A DNA stretch of 64,000 bases from Gottschalkia acidurici 9a (lineage in GTDB: Bacteria; Bacillota; Clostridia; Tissierellales; Gottschalkiaceae), in assembly GCF_000299355.1 (NCBI RefSeq), contig NC_018664.1, positions 2,836,380 to 2,900,379 of the forward strand, given 5' to 3'. Shown here piece by piece: positions 52,020-60,563 of the stretch. A model generated the notes under the pieces. That model made no database searches. It was not told the DNA's origin and was given only the letters and a program-made list of their open reading frames with translations. Position 1 is the stretch's first letter; the number at the start of each line of letters is the position of its first letter. The translations under genes and the position numbers were made by a program.

Positions 52020-53374
52020 ATTAAGTTCTTGAATCCACCTTTCTCCTTTGTTTCTATTTCTAAATTTCCCCCATGACTATCTATTATTTTCTTTGATATA
52101 ATCAGTCCTAGGCCATGCTTTAAATTTAATAAATCTTCCTCTTCATATCTATACATATTCTTTTCTATAGATCTATTTTTTGCACTCATATTCATCCCTA
52201 TGCCATCGTCTTTAATAATTATTATTAAATTTTTATCTTTAATAGTTGATGAAAGGTGAATATTACAGCCATCAGGATTGTGTATCATACTATTGTTAAT
52301 CATATTTTCTAAAGCCCGTTTTAACATAGTCTTGTCTCCAAATATATAAGCATCATTTAATACATCATCTAATTCGTAATCTATATTATACTTTTCATCT
52401 TTCAAGTTATTGATATAATCTACAATGATTTCTCTAAGAAGTGAAGCTATATTAAATCTTTCTCCTTTTAAGAACTTTGTATTATGCTCTATTTTAGAGT
52501 AAAGATTTAAATCATTCACAAGACTTTTTATTTTAAGACATTGATTTTCGATTATATCTAATTTAGATTGTACTCCCTCAGTAAGGTGTTCATTTCTTTT
52601 CAAATAATCTATATTACCTATAATCATTGTCAGTGGTGTCCTTACATCATGTGACACACCTGTAACCCAGTCCGCCCTTACTTTGTCTTTTCTTGATAAC
52701 ACTTGTGCGGTCTTATTCAAGTTAGCATTAATCTCAGCAAATGTGCCTTTTTCTTCTAGGTTAATAAGAGTTCCATCCTTTAAGTTTTTAATTCCTTCAA
52801 CTGTAGGATTAATTTTTTTCATAGTAAAGTAGTCCATAATAAAAAATAAGATAAGCAATGCTATTATATCAAATAATATTATATAAATTATAAATATTGG
52901 AAGTTTCTTTATAGTATCTATATAATAATAATTAGATGGAATTTTTGTATAGCTATCTTTTGGGAATCCAACAACTAGTAAATCTTCATCATGCTCCCAA
53001 GTAAAGACGGGATAATCCTTTAAATAATACCGCGAAAATTTTGAGACATCTGTAGCAGAATATTTTATAGGTATTTCTTTGGGAAGATAGATGCTCCATT
53101 TTACATTTCCATCATCTTTATCTATAAGCATACTCCAAGCTCTATTATTATTAAGCTCATCTATACCGCTGTCCTTTATAGTATATTGGGTACCTTCGAT
53201 AGTCAAAGCATTGCTTACTGCTTTCATAACTCGTTCAATTTTAAAAAGTTCATTTTTATTACTAATATCACGAAAAACAAATGCTGTAATAAAAATATTT
53301 GAAAATATAAGCACTATAATAGATATGATTATAAATAATAATGATTTTTTTAAAGCTTTACTTAGCTGATTCAT
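52004..53374 (-). CDS. Sensor histidine kinase, lantibiotic-type (CprK/NisK-like)
   Basis: 456 residues: helix ~12-33, extracellular domain ~34-150, helix ~152-175, then a linker and kinase core. The His is in GVSHDVRTPLTMIIGN, the N box is ENMINNSMIHNP, G boxes DDGIGMN and GLGLIISKK. The architecture and the adjacent LanFEG-like exporter place it with kinases that respond to lantibiotics or other cationic peptides. It begins directly after the response regulator stop. The terminator overlaps its final codons. The inducing peptide is not predictable. Confidence 0.88.
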   Translation of the reverse strand: MNQLSKALKKSLLFIIISIIVLIFSNIFITAFVFRDISNKNELFKIERVMKAVSNALTIEGTQYTIKDSGIDELNNNRAWSMLIDKDDGNVKWSIYLPKEIPIKYSATDVSKFSRYYLKDYPVFTWEHDEDLLVVGFPKDSYTKIPSNYYYIDTIKKLPIFIIYIILFDIIALLILFFIMDYFTMKKINPTVEGIKNLKDGTLINLEEKGTFAEINANLNKTAQVLSRKDKVRADWVTGVSHDVRTPLTMIIGNIDYLKRNEHLTEGVQSKLDIIENQCLKIKSLVNDLNLYSKIEHNTKFLKGERFNIASLLREIIVDYINNLKDEKYNIDYELDDVLNDAYIFGDKTMLKRALENMINNSMIHNPDGCNIHLSSTIKDKNLIIIIKDDGIGMNMSAKNRSIEKNMYRYEEEDLLNLKHGLGLIISKKIIDSHGGNLEIETKEKGGFKNLIMIPL

Positions 53375-54082
53375 TTAATCATCTTCCCTTATAATTAGTT
53401 TGTATCCAAGACCTTTTATAGTAACAAGATTCACGGGTGAAGATGGATTCACTTCTATCTTTTCCCTTATTCTTCTTATATGTGCCATCAAAGAATTTTC
53501 ATATCCAAAGTAATTTTCTCCCCAAATATATTGACATATATTATCAATCGTTACAATATAGTTTTTATTTCGATAAAGAATCTGTAATATCTCATGTTCC
53601 TTTGCAGTAAGTGGAAATACTTTACCATTAATTATAGATTGCGCTTTTCCAAAATTTATAATTCCACCTGCTATAGGAACAATGGACTTTTCATCCTCTT
53701 TGTATGATCTTCTTAGTATAGCTATAATTCTTAGAAGTAATTCTTTAGGTAAAAATGGCTTTATAATATAATCATCTCCACCAAGTTCCAATCCTTTATA
53801 TAAATCTTCATCTTCATCCTTCGCAGTCAGGAAAAGAATTGGAATGTCGGACTTACTACGAATATATCTACATATTTCATACCCTTCTCCATCTGGTAAC
53901 ATGACATCTAAAATTGCTAAATGAGGTTTTGAATGTTCAAACTGTATAATAGCTTCTTTAACCGTACTTGCTGTAACTATATTCGTATATCCTTCTTGCA
54001 ATAAGATATCTTTTACCATTTCCAGCAATTCCTTTTCATCATCTACTATAAGTATTTTTCTTTCTTTATATAGTCTTCCCAT
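53375..54082 (-). CDS. OmpR-family response regulator (CprR-like)
   Basis: 235 residues from ATG 54082, preceded by GGGGGTGA; the ATG at 54103 has no RBS. Receiver: phospho-acceptor Asp in AILDVMLPDGEGYE and Lys in IIKPFLPK. Output domain ends HIRRIREKIEVNPSSP...KGLGYKL. It is divergent from the exporter genes starting at 54235. The 150-bp gap between them contains a phased GTAAGG array (54151-54189) that is a strong candidate binding site. Confidence 0.92.
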   Translation of the reverse strand: MGRLYKERKILIVDDEKELLEMVKDILLQEGYTNIVTASTVKEAIIQFEHSKPHLAILDVMLPDGEGYEICRYIRSKSDIPILFLTAKDEDEDLYKGLELGGDDYIIKPFLPKELLLRIIAILRRSYKEDEKSIVPIAGGIINFGKAQSIINGKVFPLTAKEHEILQILYRNKNYIVTIDNICQYIWGENYFGYENSLMAHIRRIREKIEVNPSSPVNLVTIKGLGYKLIIREDD

Positions 54083-54150
54083 TACTTCACCCCCTAAAAT
54101 CAATCTTATTATAACATACCTACAATTACATTTTCTCTCAAAATTATAAA

Positions 54151-54189
54151 GTAAGGTAAAAGTAAGGCTGCTTCAAGGTAAATGTAAGG
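54151..54189 (+). promoter_or_regulatory. Phased GTAAGG direct repeats, likely regulator-binding array
   Basis: GTAAGG occurs at 54151, 54162 and 54184, and a degenerate copy TCAAGG at 54173. Starts are spaced exactly 11 bp apart, one helical turn. The array reaches the position of a -35 box, with TAAGAT at 54199-54204 as a possible -10. This is the usual pattern for OmpR-type activation of an exporter operon. Confidence 0.7.
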
Positions 54190-54234
54190 ACGTAATGTTA
54201 AGATAAGTTTGAATTTAAATGTGGGGGTTGAAAA

Positions 54235-55146
54235 ATGAGTACAATAATAAAGACATCAAATTTAAGTAAAGTCTTCTCAAATCAAATGAAAAGTGTAAAT
54301 GATCTTTCTATTTCAGTAAAAGAGGGAGAGATTTATGGATTTTTAGGCTCAAATGGTGCAGGTAAATCAACTACAATGAAAATGCTCTTAGGACTTATGA
54401 AGCCATCTGGTGGTATAATCGAAATTTTTCAAAAAAATTTAGCTGAAAATACGGATTCTATACTTTTTAATACAGGTTCTTTGATAGAAGAGCCTTCTTA
54501 TTATGGAAACTTAACAGGATACGAAAATCTTGAAATAATGCAAAAACTACTAAACTTTCCGAAATCAAACATTAATGAAGCATTAGAAATTGTAAGATTA
54601 GAAAAACATAAAAATAAGCTAGTTAAAAACTATTCTTTAGGAATGAAGCAAAGGCTTGGTATAGCTCTCGCTATTGTGAAGTTTCCAAAGTTACTAATTC
54701 TTGATGAGCCAACCAATGGACTTGATCCCGCTGGCATTCAAGAAATGAGAGAACTTATTAGAAGTTTACCAAGAAAATATGGCATGACTGTAATGATATC
54801 TAGCCATCTTTTATCTGAGATTGAACAAATAGCCACTACAGTTGGGATTATAGATCAAGGAAAACTGATTTATGAAGGATCTCTGTCTAACTTAGAAGAT
54901 GATGGAAGTATCCTTATAAAAGTAAATAATCCTATAGATGCTAGAAAGACTTTAATTAAAGAGTCTTATAAAATAATAGAAATCAAAGAAAATGATTTAA
55001 TCTTACCTATATATAGTAATGATCATATTTCTAAGATAATAAAGTGTCTTGTAAAAAATGAGATTTCTATTTATGAAGTAAAAAAAATAAAGAAATCTCT
55101 AGAAAATATCTTTCTAGAAATCACATCTCGTGGAGGTGTTTTATAG
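54235..55146 (+). CDS. ABC ATPase, LanF/CprA/BcrA-like
   Basis: 303 residues. Walker A GSNGAGKSTTMKM, signature YSLGMKQRLGIALAI and Walker B LLILDEPTNGLDPAG, with a C-terminal ~80-residue extension ending IFLEITSRG. The SLGMKQRLGIA signature is that of lantibiotic-immunity and bacitracin ATPases. With two permease genes downstream the set equals LanFEG or clostridial CprABC, exporters that remove lantibiotics from the membrane. RBS GGGGGTTG. Its stop overlaps the GTG start of the first permease. Confidence 0.9.
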   Translation: MSTIIKTSNLSKVFSNQMKSVNDLSISVKEGEIYGFLGSNGAGKSTTMKMLLGLMKPSGGIIEIFQKNLAENTDSILFNTGSLIEEPSYYGNLTGYENLEIMQKLLNFPKSNINEALEIVRLEKHKNKLVKNYSLGMKQRLGIALAIVKFPKLLILDEPTNGLDPAGIQEMRELIRSLPRKYGMTVMISSHLLSEIEQIATTVGIIDQGKLIYEGSLSNLEDDGSILIKVNNPIDARKTLIKESYKIIEIKENDLILPIYSNDHISKIIKCLVKNEISIYEVKKIKKSLENIFLEITSRGGVL

Positions 55147-55893
55147 TGATTCAAATGCTAAAGATAGAGTTCTTAAAAACTAAAAATACAAGGTCATTTG
55201 TTATTCCCTTTCTATTATTTTTAATTGGTAGCTTATGGGCTATTGCTGCTTCTCAGTTACAAACTATTAATCCTTCAGATATGGAAACCTTACCAAAGAT
55301 AGTGGCTCTTTTTGCAAGTCTTAATGGCTTATTTTTTTCTATAGCTATAGGATTATTTACATCTAAAATATCAAGTATAGAGCATATAGGAAATACCTTT
55401 AAATTGCTTTTTAACCTCAAATCAAAATCTAAAGGAGTTATTTATATCAAAAATATTATTATCTAATATGTTTTTTATATTTTTATCTTTACTAGAAACT
55501 TTTCTTATTCTTGCAGTTAGTTCAATTGTAAAAATAAATATAGGATTAGAGATGATATTTTATCACTTTTTAAGTTCTATAGTAGTTAGCTTTATACTCA
55601 TAGTTATTCAAGTTTTTTTATCTTTGCGATTTGAAAAGCAAGTTATAGGAATTGGAGTATCATTGTTCGGTGCTTTTTTAAGCTTTTCATTTTCTAGACT
55701 ACCAAAGTTTATTACAAGATTAATACCTTGGTGCCTTTATACTGAATTATCACCATCTAGAATGATTGGTATTGATGGAGTAGCGCATTACTATGAAAAA
55801 TCAGGTAACTTAAATATACATTTAATCTATATTTGTATATACCTTATACTATTTTTTATACTAAGAAATATCTATGGAAAACATAATTATTAA
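55146..55893 (+). pseudogene. LanE/CprB-like permease, split by a frameshift
   Basis: The first frame starts with GTG 55146 (RBS GGAGGTG) and runs to TAA at 55466, reading MIQMLKIEFLKTKNTRS and two helices, then going off-pattern (GVIYIKNIII). A second frame continues cleanly from about 55440 (FISKILLSNMFFIFLSLLETF) with four more helices to 55893. Joined, they give a normal ~249-residue ABC-2 permease. The break falls in GGAGTTATTTATATC, where a 2-bp loss from a TA repeat (or +1 slip) would restore the frame. The gene may be inactive, phase-variable or mis-sequenced. Confidence 0.8.
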
Positions 55894-55904
55894 GGAGGAT
55901 AAGT

Positions 55905-56648
55905 ATGATAAATCTCTTTAAAATAGAAAATAAAAAAATGAAAAAAAGTGGAGTGCTTTTTACGGGATTATTCTTTATAGCATTTAGTTTGTTTATAGGT
56001 ACTTCTATGTTTTTATTAAATAGAGAGGTCTTTGAGCGTGACGGTAATCAAATAATAGGTCTCTGGGGACAGTCTGCATTTTATTATAGTCAAATTTTTT
56101 ACCCAATTATAATTTCTCTTATGGCTTCTATTTGTTGTAACCTTGAAAAGAAGAATAAAAATTGGCAAAGGATGAGAGCCTTGCCTATAAGCAATGAAAA
56201 ATTGATTTTAGGTAAGCTTTTTACACTCAGCTATTATTTACTGTTACTTCAATTAATCTTCTATATTTTATATATAGTTATAGCAATAATTTTGAACTTA
56301 TCAATTGATTTAACTATATCACTTAAGCTTCTTAGATGGATCATTATCAGTTGGATAGGTGGCATAACTATCTTAAACCTTCAATTGTTCTTATCCATTA
56401 AAACTAACAGTTTTACTGCGCCTATAGGAATAGCAACTGGGGGATCGTTTGTGGGATTTTTATTACTATTTATAAATAATAATCTCCTTGCTTATTTTCC
56501 ATATTCGCAAGGAACTATAGGTATGAGATCTAGACATTTACAAGAGTTTCAGAAACAAGAGCTTTTAACTTTTGTTATAGTTAATGCTATATTAAATTTA
56601 ATAATATATTTCTTATCACGTAGAGAGCTAAATAAAAAAGAGTACTAG
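55905..56648 (+). CDS. LanG/CprC-like ABC-2 permease
   Basis: 247 residues with six helices (about 17-36, 55-75, 105-130, 145-165, 175-200, 225-243). The NLEKKNKNWQRMRALPISNEKLILGK segment between helices 2 and 3 is typical of LanE/LanG-type permeases. RBS AAGGAGG. It follows the frameshifted permease by 11 bp; the ATPase probably needs both permeases, so loss of the first would leave this one without a partner unless it homodimerises. Followed by a terminator shared with the convergent amidohydrolase gene. Confidence 0.85.
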   Translation: MINLFKIENKKMKKSGVLFTGLFFIAFSLFIGTSMFLLNREVFERDGNQIIGLWGQSAFYYSQIFYPIIISLMASICCNLEKKNKNWQRMRALPISNEKLILGKLFTLSYYLLLLQLIFYILYIVIAIILNLSIDLTISLKLLRWIIISWIGGITILNLQLFLSIKTNSFTAPIGIATGGSFVGFLLLFINNNLLAYFPYSQGTIGMRSRHLQEFQKQELLTFVIVNAILNLIIYFLSRRELNKKEY

Positions 56649-56741
56649 TATAACTATACTATATGGTATGATTTATCCCTAGATGTATATAGATTTTAAT
56701 AAGAGTTTTTAAGAACAAAGTATGTTACTTAAAAATATAAT

Positions 56742-56776
56742 AAGAGTATTTGATTTTAGAAAAAACAAATACTCTT
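56742..56776. terminator. Bidirectional terminator between permease and amidohydrolase genes
   Basis: AAGAGTATTTG and CAAATACTCTT arms with a 13-nt loop, between convergent genes, ending TTCTC on one side and an AT run on the other. Confidence 0.75.
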
Positions 56777-56807
56777 TCTCAATCTATTATATACTTTTAA
56801 GTAAACT

Positions 56808-57536
56808 TTACTTTAAGTTCATCAATTTAGCTGCATTGTTATAAAAAACATCTTCTAATCCTTGTTCATCTAAACCACTTGTCAGCACTTTTTGAATTTC
56901 TATAGTTGGGTGATGAAATGGAGTATCTATTCCAAACATTATTCTATCTTTACCAACTTCATCATATGCTTGTTTAATCTTACTATTCATAGGCATCCCT
57001 GACATCTCAAGATAAAGATTAGGGTAACGCTTAGCCATTTTTAAACTAGCATCTATATATACTCCGTGACCATGACCCATATGTATCATTATCACTTTGA
57101 CATTTGGAAAACGTTCAGCTAATAAACCTATACTCCAAGGTAATGAAAATGGCGGATGTCCACAGTGAATAAATACTGGTATATTTAAGTCTTCAGCCGT
57201 TTCCATTACAGGATCTAGCATCTTTGAATCAGCCACATACGAATGCATAAGTGGGTGTAACTTTATGCCTAGAAACCCTTGTTCTTTAATATAATAATTT
57301 ATACTTTCAACAGCATTCTTTTCGCAAGGATTTGCAAATACTATTGGTAAAAATCTATCAGGATACTTCTTAAATGCTTCAGATATAGTGTCATTATTAG
57401 TAGCATTACTACTACATAAAATTGTTTTTTCTATTTCATATTCATCCATTTGCTTAATTAACTCTTCTGTATCTATACTTACTCCAGCCCAGCCACCAAA
57501 AACACCTATATGTGAATGTGCATCTATTTTCTTCAT
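56808..57536 (-). CDS. Amidohydrolase-superfamily metal-dependent hydrolase
   Basis: 242 residues, TIM-barrel amidohydrolase of the COG2159 (ACMSD-like) type. Metal ligands: IDAHSHIG at the start (HxH), FIHCGHPP, IMIHMGHGHG, and the late Asp in MFGIDTPFHHP. Members hydrolyse or decarboxylate small cyclic or aromatic acids. It starts 4 bp after the ECF S-component gene, so the two are co-translated and the enzyme probably acts on the imported vitamin-like molecule. Substrate unknown. Confidence 0.85.
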   Translation of the reverse strand: MKKIDAHSHIGVFGGWAGVSIDTEELIKQMDEYEIEKTILCSSNATNNDTISEAFKKYPDRFLPIVFANPCEKNAVESINYYIKEQGFLGIKLHPLMHSYVADSKMLDPVMETAEDLNIPVFIHCGHPPFSLPWSIGLLAERFPNVKVIMIHMGHGHGVYIDASLKMAKRYPNLYLEMSGMPMNSKIKQAYDEVGKDRIMFGIDTPFHHPTIEIQKVLTSGLDEQGLEDVFYNNAAKLMNLK

Positions 57537-57539
57537 AAT

Positions 57540-58055
57540 CTATATCTCCTTTAACTTTTTTATTGTTCCAGATGCTAATAATGTAGATCCCAATATAAAT
57601 GCTATTACTATACTACTTATTGTCTGCATTGTTACTGTAGGAAAACTTGAAATTGCATAACCCCAACCAGCTAGAGGTATTTTAACAAGCGTATAAGCTG
57701 CAACTTGAAAAGCCCCTCCTACAAAAGCACCTATTAGCCAACCATATTTTAGCTTTGGAAATAACCTTTCTGCCATTAAACCCATGATTACACCCATACA
57801 AATTTTAATAATAAACGTTGGCAATACCCACTGCATATATCCTCCTAAAAAGTCCGCTAAGGCGCCTCCTATTCCTCCAGCTAAAGCACCTTTTTTCCAA
57901 CCTAGAATCAGTACAGATATAAAAATCATACAGTCTCCTAAATGAGTATATCCGTTAATTGATGGTATTTTAAAAAGATATGTAGCAATGCATATTAATG
58001 AGCTCATTATAGCTATCTTTGTTAAGTTTTTTGTTTTCACATGTATATTCTTCAT
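57540..58055 (-). CDS. ECF-transporter S component
   Basis: 171 residues from ATG 58055, which has AAAGGAG upstream; the frame to 58127 has no RBS. Six helices. The features YTHLGDCMIFISVLILGW, then GGIGGALADFLGGYMQW are those of the HmpT/PanT-like S components that bind a vitamin precursor. It must share the energising EcfA/EcfT module encoded elsewhere. Paired with an amidohydrolase, it hints at salvage of a cofactor precursor; which one is not readable, and no riboswitch was recognised upstream. Confidence 0.87.
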   Translation of the reverse strand: MKNIHVKTKNLTKIAIMSSLICIATYLFKIPSINGYTHLGDCMIFISVLILGWKKGALAGGIGGALADFLGGYMQWVLPTFIIKICMGVIMGLMAERLFPKLKYGWLIGAFVGGAFQVAAYTLVKIPLAGWGYAISSFPTVTMQTISSIVIAFILGSTLLASGTIKKLKEI

Positions 58056-58264
58056 GCTTTCTCCTTTAGTCTTATTAATAGTTACAATTTCATGATAATT
58101 GTATGCATTAAGTATAGCACAATTCATTTAAAAAGTCTATTGTATGCGTCTAGAAATATTTTCGATATATATTTGTTTCTATGTATCGCTACGTTCTTTA
58201 TTTTAAAGATAGTAAATAAGAGCCCAAAGTTTTCATATGAAACATTACATTAATTTACGCAAAT

Positions 58265-58294
58265 AAAAAAAAGCCAACTTTCATTGGCTTTTTT
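58265..58294 (-). terminator. Terminator after aldehyde dehydrogenase gene
   Basis: AAAAAAAAGCCAA and TTGGCTTTTTT arms with a ~6-nt loop; on the minus strand it ends in a long T-run. Confidence 0.85.
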
Positions 58295-58359
58295 CATCAT
58301 TATTTCTTTAATTATTATAAGTTCCATCTGATATTTTACTAGATTTAGACGATAAGTAA

Positions 58360-59784
58360 CTAAAAATATTTTATCATTTTCTCGATTATACTTTTGGTTG
58401 AGTTTTTAAATGGTGGATATAGCATTGATATTGTTGATGTCTTTGCTTGTTTAAAATAAGATCTCTCATGGGTAAATGCCATGAAGCCGTGATAACCGTG
58501 TGATTTTCCGATACCACTATTATTAATACCACCAAACGGTAAATTGGTATTTCCCACATGAATTACTACATCATTTACTGATATATCTCCAGATTCTGTA
58601 TGATCTAATATATAGTCAACAGCTTTATTATCTTGGCTAAATATATAAAGAGCTAAAGGTTTTGGTTTTGAATTGATATAGTTTATTGCCTCATCAATAT
58701 TCTTATATTTGATTATAGGAAGTACAGGCCCAAATATTTCTTCCCCTAATATATTGCTATCTAAAGGTATGTCTGTAAGTATTGTTGGAGATATAAAGTT
58801 CTCGGATTCTTCATAGTGTCCTCCTACTTTTATCTTTGCTCCCTTAGATACAGCATCATCTATGAGTCCTACTATTCTATTAAAATGTCTTTTTGTGATT
58901 ATTCTACAGTATTTTAAGTCATCCGTAACCTTATCAATAGAACCGTAGTAATGCTTAATATATCTACTCATTAGTTTAACAAACTCTTCCTCTTTATTCT
59001 CTGGTACAAATAAGTAATCTGGTGCCACACATATCTGCCCTGCATTTAGGCATTTTCCCCATACCACTCTTTGAGCTGCTTTCTCTAGGTCTGCCGTGTC
59101 ATCAATTATTACAGGAGACTTTCCCCCCAGTTCAAGAGTAACTGTAGTAAGGTTCTTTGCAGCAGCTTCCATTACTATCTTTCCTACCGAAGGGCTACCT
59201 GTAAAAAATATATTGTCAAAAGGTTTTTTAAGTAGCTTTTGAGCAACTTTATAATCTCCCTCAAAAACAGCTACTTCATTTTCTTCAAATACTTCTGAAA
59301 GTATTTTTCTTATGCAGTCAGTTGTATGTGGACTAAATTCTGATGGTTTAACTGTTACACAATTTCCTGCTGCAATAGCAGAAACAAGTGGATCCATAGT
59401 TAGTTGAAAAGGAAAGTTCCATGGTGACATTATTAAAGATACTCCTCTTGGTTCATACCTCACTTTACTTTTTGCTCCAAAGTGACTTAAAGGAGTCCTT
59501 ACCTTCTTACTCTTCATCCACCTATTTAGATTCTTTATTGTATGCTTTATCTCTGAGGTAACTGGATAGATTTCTGTTAAAAGAACTTCTTCCTCTGGCT
59601 TTTTAAAATCTTTATATATAGCCTTTTGAATCTCTTCTTTATTATTTAATATACAATTATTAAGCATCTTTAGTTTTTTAATCCTATCTCTTGCAGTACT
59701 TTGTCTAAGCTTCCATTTATAATTCATCTGGAGATCAAAAACTCTATCTATTTCTTCTTGTATTTCAAGTAAATCTTTATCCAT
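58360..59784 (-). CDS. Aldehyde dehydrogenase, class 3-like
   Basis: 474 residues. NAD(P)-binding and catalytic motifs: MSPWNFPFQLTMDPLVSAI, the Glu in TLELGGKSPVII and the catalytic Cys in NAGQICVAPDYLF, then EEIFGPVLPI. The ~60-residue-shorter N-terminus and the C-terminal hydrophobic tail (SMLYPPFKNSTKSIIEKM) mark class-3 enzymes (AlkH/YwdH type) that bind membranes and oxidise fatty or aromatic aldehydes to acids. RBS GAGGG. Monocistronic. No substrate clue from neighbours. Confidence 0.93.
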   Translation of the reverse strand: MDKDLLEIQEEIDRVFDLQMNYKWKLRQSTARDRIKKLKMLNNCILNNKEEIQKAIYKDFKKPEEEVLLTEIYPVTSEIKHTIKNLNRWMKSKKVRTPLSHFGAKSKVRYEPRGVSLIMSPWNFPFQLTMDPLVSAIAAGNCVTVKPSEFSPHTTDCIRKILSEVFEENEVAVFEGDYKVAQKLLKKPFDNIFFTGSPSVGKIVMEAAAKNLTTVTLELGGKSPVIIDDTADLEKAAQRVVWGKCLNAGQICVAPDYLFVPENKEEEFVKLMSRYIKHYYGSIDKVTDDLKYCRIITKRHFNRIVGLIDDAVSKGAKIKVGGHYEESENFISPTILTDIPLDSNILGEEIFGPVLPIIKYKNIDEAINYINSKPKPLALYIFSQDNKAVDYILDHTESGDISVNDVVIHVGNTNLPFGGINNSGIGKSHGYHGFMAFTHERSYFKQAKTSTISMLYPPFKNSTKSIIEKMIKYF

Positions 59785-59915
59785 TTTAATCCCTCTCTAA
59801 CTTAAACACCAAATCATAATAATATTCTATACAAACAGAAAGAATATAATGAGTTTATCTAGCCTTCATATATACTTCTTATTATTTTATGTTCTTAATA
59901 AAATAATATAACTTT

Positions 59916-60563
59916 TTATCTTAGCCTTCTTTTTAACCATTTTATCATTATAGTAATTAAAATCAAAGCAATACTACCATATAGTAGCCAGTACTTTTCT
60001 TCAAAACTACCACGTTGCATAGATAATACATCAAATTTACCTAGATATTCATTTTTGGACATCCTATTAAAAATGAGATACCCTATAGAAAACATGTATC
60101 CAAATATAGTATTTCCTGTGATTGCTGAAAAACAAAGTCCAAAGCTTCCTAGAAATGCAGCTGATAAAAAAGTGCCTATCATATATTTGGTAAGTGGAAA
60201 ATTACAACCATTATACTTTAAAAACAGCGTGAAAACTCCAATTATGATAAAAGATATAAATAAGCTTGAAGCTAGTCTAATTGCATAAGGTATAAGCTTT
60301 GTCATAGACTTAGATGATACTATTTCATTAATTTCTACCGGTTCCTCTGGGGCAAGTATAGGAACTATTAATATAATTCCAATTATGGATACAAAACTTT
60401 CAAGACAAGTTGCACTAGATACAGCATCAAGATTTTCTACTCCTTGAAGAAATGGTAAACAAAACAGAAATACAACTGAAAGTGCTAAATTAGTTATGGT
60501 GATTAGTTTTAGATTCGACTTTATTAAATCGATTCCATTTTCCAATCTTTGAACTAATGTCAA
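59916..60563 (-). CDS. ABC-2-like permease, second subunit
   Basis: The start is set at TTG 60563, 5-7 nt after AAAGGAGGGG, giving 215 residues; the ATG at 60587 lies ahead of that RBS. Six hydrophobic segments and a cytoplasmic start (TLVQRLENGIDLIKSN). It resembles small ABC-2 permeases only in topology. It overlaps the upstream permease by 74 bp in another frame, an unusually long overlap for two real genes. It is the last gene of the sigma-ABC operon. Confidence 0.7.
   Translation of the reverse strand: MTLVQRLENGIDLIKSNLKLITITNLALSVVFLFCLPFLQGVENLDAVSSATCLESFVSIIGIILIVPILAPEEPVEINEIVSSKSMTKLIPYAIRLASSLFISFIIIGVFTLFLKYNGCNFPLTKYMIGTFLSAAFLGSFGLCFSAITGNTIFGYMFSIGYLIFNRMSKNEYLGKFDVLSMQRGSFEEKYWLLYGSIALILITIMIKWLKRRLR

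Noticed and set aside
54151-54189. CRISPR array from the GTAAGG repeats
   Set aside because: Units are six bases at an 11-bp period, far too short; the position fits a regulator-binding array. No CRISPR array was seen anywhere in the window.
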